A stretch of DNA of 64,000 nucleotides from Tipula vernalis (Eukaryota; Arthropoda; Insecta; Diptera; Tipulidae). Positions 59,721 through 64,000 of the stretch are shown piece after piece. The stretch lies in the NCBI GenBank assembly GCA_958295665.1, contig OY282558.1, forward strand, positions 463,238,995 through 463,302,994, read 5' to 3'. A program made the translations under genes and the position numbers. How positions within the stretch are numbered: the first letter of the stretch is position 1; each line of letters starts with the position of its first letter. A model generated the notes under the pieces. It was given only the letters and a program-made list of their open reading frames with translations. It did no database searches and was not told the DNA's origin.

Positions 59721-62700
59721 TATCTCATAAACTGACATATCGTCACCTCAGAATCATACTGTTGTATTTACATTTTTCATAAAAATTAGTTATGTTAAGC
59801 TCTTCCCTTCTAAAATCTCTTTAAATCTACCATTCAAAATCGCAGTAATACATAATAATAATCCGGTGGATTGATAACATGTACGCATACTAACATATGT
59901 ATGTCTTATAATCATGAGATGTTTACTATTGATGGTTAAATTCTTCACCTTCATCTCTATATCTTAACTTAAGTACATACCCGTCGCACGGTAAACCACA
60001 ATCCTTGGAATGCCGACATAAATTGCTCCCCTGACAGTTTTATCGATGCATATCTTTGGTATTTTCGAGGTTTATAATAAAATATGAATAATTTCCATTT
60101 TTTGTTGGTGCGTTGTTGCTTTTTCGCTGTCGGTTTGACAAAGTAGATTTTTCCGTCGATGGAATGTTAATATTCAAAATTAAGCCAACAAAATCATACA
60201 AAAAACACGTAAAAGGAACACGACAGATTTGAATATTTTTTTGTAAAGTGTTTGCCTTTAATATATCGCACCATCACAGTGTATAGCAAACAATAAAAAT
60301 CCGAATTTAAAAGTCCTGTCGGCATACAACAAGACAAAACAAAAATCTTATCTTTCGATTTATATTGGAAAAGTGTCAGATATGACGTGGAAAAAGTATA
60401 TTTTTCAAGCTCTATATGTTTTGGAAGGACTTTATCATCAGTCATTGTATTCAACTCGATGAGCTCTTATATATTATGACTTATAATAACCGCGGGATAT
60501 ACACATTTTATTTTCTGTGTTATACGTTATAGATATAGGCGACATGGCAAACAAAAAAATGATTTACATATTTATATTATGGTAACAAATAACATCGTTT
60601 ATTATAGACATACATATATAGCAAATATTATTTGCTAATATGATGTATGACACGGAATTTATGTACTAAAGTATGATAAATTTGCGGAAAGTGATTTGAT
60701 TCTTGCTAACTTATGTACGAGCAAAATATGTTTACAAATTTATTTTATTGTCGGCCGTGGGAACTCTATTTCGGTGTTCAATGTATTAACCCATTACAAA
60801 CTAAAAATTGTATTTGTTATGTTTACTTATACCACGTTTACATTAAACGTACCTAATAAGTATGTACTTTTTTTGCTATTTAATTATTTTTCCGCTGCGG
60901 TTCACATTAGCTTTGCGATTTATAGTGTGAACGCATACTATAAAAGTTTGTTGTCTTGACAGATAGATTTCTGTATTCAATTCAGTTTATGTGTTATGAA
61001 TTTCTTCTCAAACTCTATTAGATTAGTCGGTAAATTATTTGATCAACACCCGAAATTGTAGTTTAACAGAAAATGTATGTAATTTTGATTTTGACAATAA
61101 ATATACGAAAGACATATAGTTATTATTCAGGGTTCACATTACAACGTACTAGTATAATACTTTTTTGATATACTTTACCGAAATATCAAAATAGTATGTG
61201 ATAAAATATTTAAATATTTGAATTTGAGTTTACATGACGATACTTTTTCGCTACATACTTTTATTCCACTAATGTAAACGTGGTAATAGTTATGTCTAAT
61301 AAATGTTATCCATATTAAATTTCCTAACATGACATGTAATTGATATTCATTATGTACTTCTCTAGGTACATAAACGAGTTTAATTAAAACAAATAAATTG
61401 TAATTTTTAGACATGTGATATACTTTACAATGAATCGGTAATTACTTACTATATCGTAACAATACAATTTTTTACAGCCTTGTGAAATATTGCTTATGGT
61501 TATTATGTAGTGTTTTCATTTATTTATGACTCGAATAATCAAACGGCGATGAAAAATATATAGAGTTTATAAGGTAAATTAATTGGACAGTTTTATTGAA
61601 TAAAATATGGATAAAATACTATTTATTAATGTTTTATAAGCTGTTTAAAATTTGGTTTGTCACAAAATGTCACGAAAACGTTTGACGTGAATATTTAACG
61701 AAGTTTCTGTTTTTTGGTATATATATTTAGATTTTTGATTTTAGAACTCGATTACCCGATGATTGATGTCTCACAATATTACTTTGATATGTGTAAAACA
61801 AACATGTGTTAGAAAGAAATATCTTCAATTAGTAATCAAATTCAATGCCCCCACATAATTTCATTGTCGAATAATTGACACGAAATCCTTACACAAAAAA
61901 CATTTTATCAAACCAAATAAAACCAACATTTGCCAAGTCGAAGTGGAATCCCAGCAATATCTTTTCAAATTGTTTATATGTAAAAATTCAAAAATTTTGT
62001 AGATGTCAAATCTTCAATCGATGACTCGCACACTTTCGGAGCTAGCCCAGGTTGTTTTAAAGTATAGTTACACTTCCTCCGGAATTAGAATTTACTTGGG
62101 CCTGCAGATACTGTTTGTCTTAGAAATGGAATAAAAAATTATTTCCCCTAAATTTCAGTAGCGATCTGACTTTCAATATCAATTTATCAATATTTTTAAT
62201 TAATTGTTTATCAAATTTTTGATGTTACTAAGCTTACCTATAAAAATCCACGAACATTCTAATTCTGTTTTTCCCTTTCCCTTTCAGCTAAGCATAAGCT
62301 TAAAGAACTGGATTAAGAAAGAATGGCAGGTAAAAATATATTTCAGGCAAAAGTTCCGATATAAGAATTTGTCAAAAAGTATAGGTCCTTCATAGGTTAT
62401 TTCAAGGCAATTAAAATTATTTAATCATCTATCTTTGAGATAAACCAGACATAGAATGAAAAAAATTAAAACTTGTATGTAGCACACGAGAGAGTAGCAG
62501 GGTTATGTTAGGTATATGGGCCTACAAAGTGGAGCAATTTTACAATTCGACAACGTGTTAACATACTCCCCTCAAAGAATGCGAAAATTGCACATGCAAA
62601 TGAAATTGTCAATCAAGATGAGGTTAGTCCAGTATGTTGGCCTTTAATCAAAATGCAGAACTTGTCAATCGTAATAATAAAAATTGTACCAGCTTGATAG

Positions 62701-64000
62701 ACAGTTGCAAAGTTCTATATCGGTGATTATTGTCAGACAACCATCATTTAACAGCAGGGCTACATTTTTAAGTTCGCTGACAACTACAAAGAGACTTTAA
62801 ATATTTCAAACGACACGGAAATCGAACCCAAGTGCAACAAAAATTATTAGATGTTCTTTCACTATTCTGCCCACATCAACTTCATGTGACCACGTGTTTT
62901 CTATCGCAGGTCTGATTTTTTAACACTTAAATGCACTTATTTCTCTATAATATCAGTTCTTAAGTGACACTCAGAAAATAAGTGTTTGGATCCTTTATAA
63001 TATTAGGAGATATAAATGAATTAATATGATGTTTTATTTAATTATTAACTGTGATATTTTTTTATTTATTATTCAATCAAAAGTAAATTCTTATACTTCT
63101 TCCTTATATATTTGATGCTCGACAAGGAGACTTGAGATTTGTTTCGAATATACTTTGACTATAAAGTGACAGAATTATTATTAAACCTATTATTGACAGA
63201 ATTATTATTGTCGTTCAAAACGTGAATTTGACAGCGGATTAATCCGGATTAAGACAGCGTTGATAATCTCCTTGCCAGTAAAGTAACACGTGTTTACTTT
63301 ACATGTTTTGCTGAAGTACCGCAACAAACAGGCAAATTGTTATATTTACCTCTTATTTTACCAGAATAAAAAAATACTTTTTTACTGTATGGCAAGAAAA
63401 TCACTATATATGTACGTGGAATTGTTGCTTATTTTATTGTAGGGCAGATGGCAACAGATGCTAGCATAACAATATTGTAATATATTGCTGTAAAACTTTG
63501 CAGTTAGCAACAACACAACTTTAATTATAGTAGTTTGGTTGTATTTAATTTATTATTGTGACTAGCCAAGGAGGACTTTTAATAAAACAAAACTTTAAAA
63601 TTAATTCTAACAACTAAATCATATTTTACGCATAATACAAAAACGAGTAAATATCATATTGCATATTAAACTGAAATTCCCTTAAGAGTCTATGCACACT
63701 AGTAGATTACATAGAATAATACATAAATCTAAACTAATAAATTATTGTGTTAAGTCATTTTTAGTGTTTTGTACGAACATTGTTTGTACTACAGTTCACT
63801 TCAAATTCATTTAAGTTAATTATACATTTTAATGAATTAATTTTATCGATTATTAACAGACTGGTTTTTGTTTATTTATACTACATTTACTTTGTTGTTA
63901 GTATGTATGGTTTTTATACCCAAATGTTTCCCCAATGAATTAAAATATAAATAAAAAATGTTTTAAACAATAATTTTGTGTAACAAAATAAAAGTGGAAC
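59721..64000. other. AT-rich non-coding DNA at the right end
   Basis: No gene recognised. It contains the copy at 60075-60185 of a dispersed repeat, a partial inverted repeat sharing CCACGTTTACATTA (about 60829 against 61268), and a homeodomain-like and E-box palindrome at 63240-63302. If Gfrl begins further right, this is intron. Confidence 0.4.
60075..60185 (+). repeat. Dispersed repeat, copy 2
   Basis: Shares GAATAATTTCCATTTTT and, about 60 bp on, TTGACAAAGTAGATTTTTCC plus GTCGATGGAATGTTAA with 36608-36700. Same orientation in both places. Family unknown. Confidence 0.6.

Overview
This is a strongly AT-rich window from an animal nuclear genome. Long non-coding stretches, short GT-AG introns, Tc1/mariner, jockey-type and foldback elements, and a GDNF-receptor-like gene all point to an insect, most likely a brachyceran fly. 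The species cannot be named from the sequence alone. Most of the listed open reading frames are chance frames in AT-rich or simple-repeat DNA.

The one confident host gene lies on the minus strand at 53547-56020. Seven consecutive exons with consistent splice phases give one uninterrupted 574-residue reading frame. It has two ten-cysteine GDNF/GAS1 domains, a low-complexity Asn/Gly/Thr-rich linker and a conserved cysteine-rich C-terminal region, which matches the insect Gfrl (GDNF-receptor-like) family. Upstream exons (signal peptide, any further GFR domain) should lie at higher coordinates beyond a long intron, probably outside the window. The final exon ends in a good donor site, so the gene continues to lower coordinates. 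If the remaining exons lie to the left of the window, most of the window is intron of this gene; no further exon was recognised.

Layout, left to right: 1-3.4 kb AT-rich DNA; 3.4-4.0 kb a cluster of TTTCCC/GGGAAA repeats including a palindromic element; 6.1-8.2 kb a non-autonomous DNA transposon interrupted by an inverted copy of itself, each with a 7-bp target duplication; 9.2 kb (TA)n; 11.8 kb a hairpin element; 17.6-18.3 kb a very long (TG)n tract; 18.65-18.98 kb a possible copia integrase relic; 19.1-19.5 kb a palindromic TA-flanked MITE; 20.4-20.8 kb a second copy of the 6.1-kb family; 22.75-23.59 kb a decayed mariner-like element; 23.94-24.72 kb a jockey-type reverse-transcriptase relic; 24.7-33.7 kb AT-rich DNA with dispersed repeats and a palindromic element; 33.7-34.4 kb four copies of a 183-bp tandem repeat, followed by a minus-strand ORF resembling the C-terminal half of a ubiquitin-specific protease; 35.6-40.4 kb three (TA)n tracts, a repeat fragment and a poly(A)-tailed retroposed insert; 40.5-52.4 kb AT-rich DNA with a pre-miRNA-like hairpin and a GTTGAGTT-rich tract; 52.4-53.3 kb a second non-LTR retrotransposon relic; 53.5-56.0 kb the Gfrl exons; 56.0-64 kb AT-rich DNA with a (TA)n tract and an internally deleted mariner.

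No tRNA, rRNA, CRISPR or prokaryotic features were seen. The genes do not form an operon or pathway: this is one long neural-type receptor gene in a sea of transposon relics.
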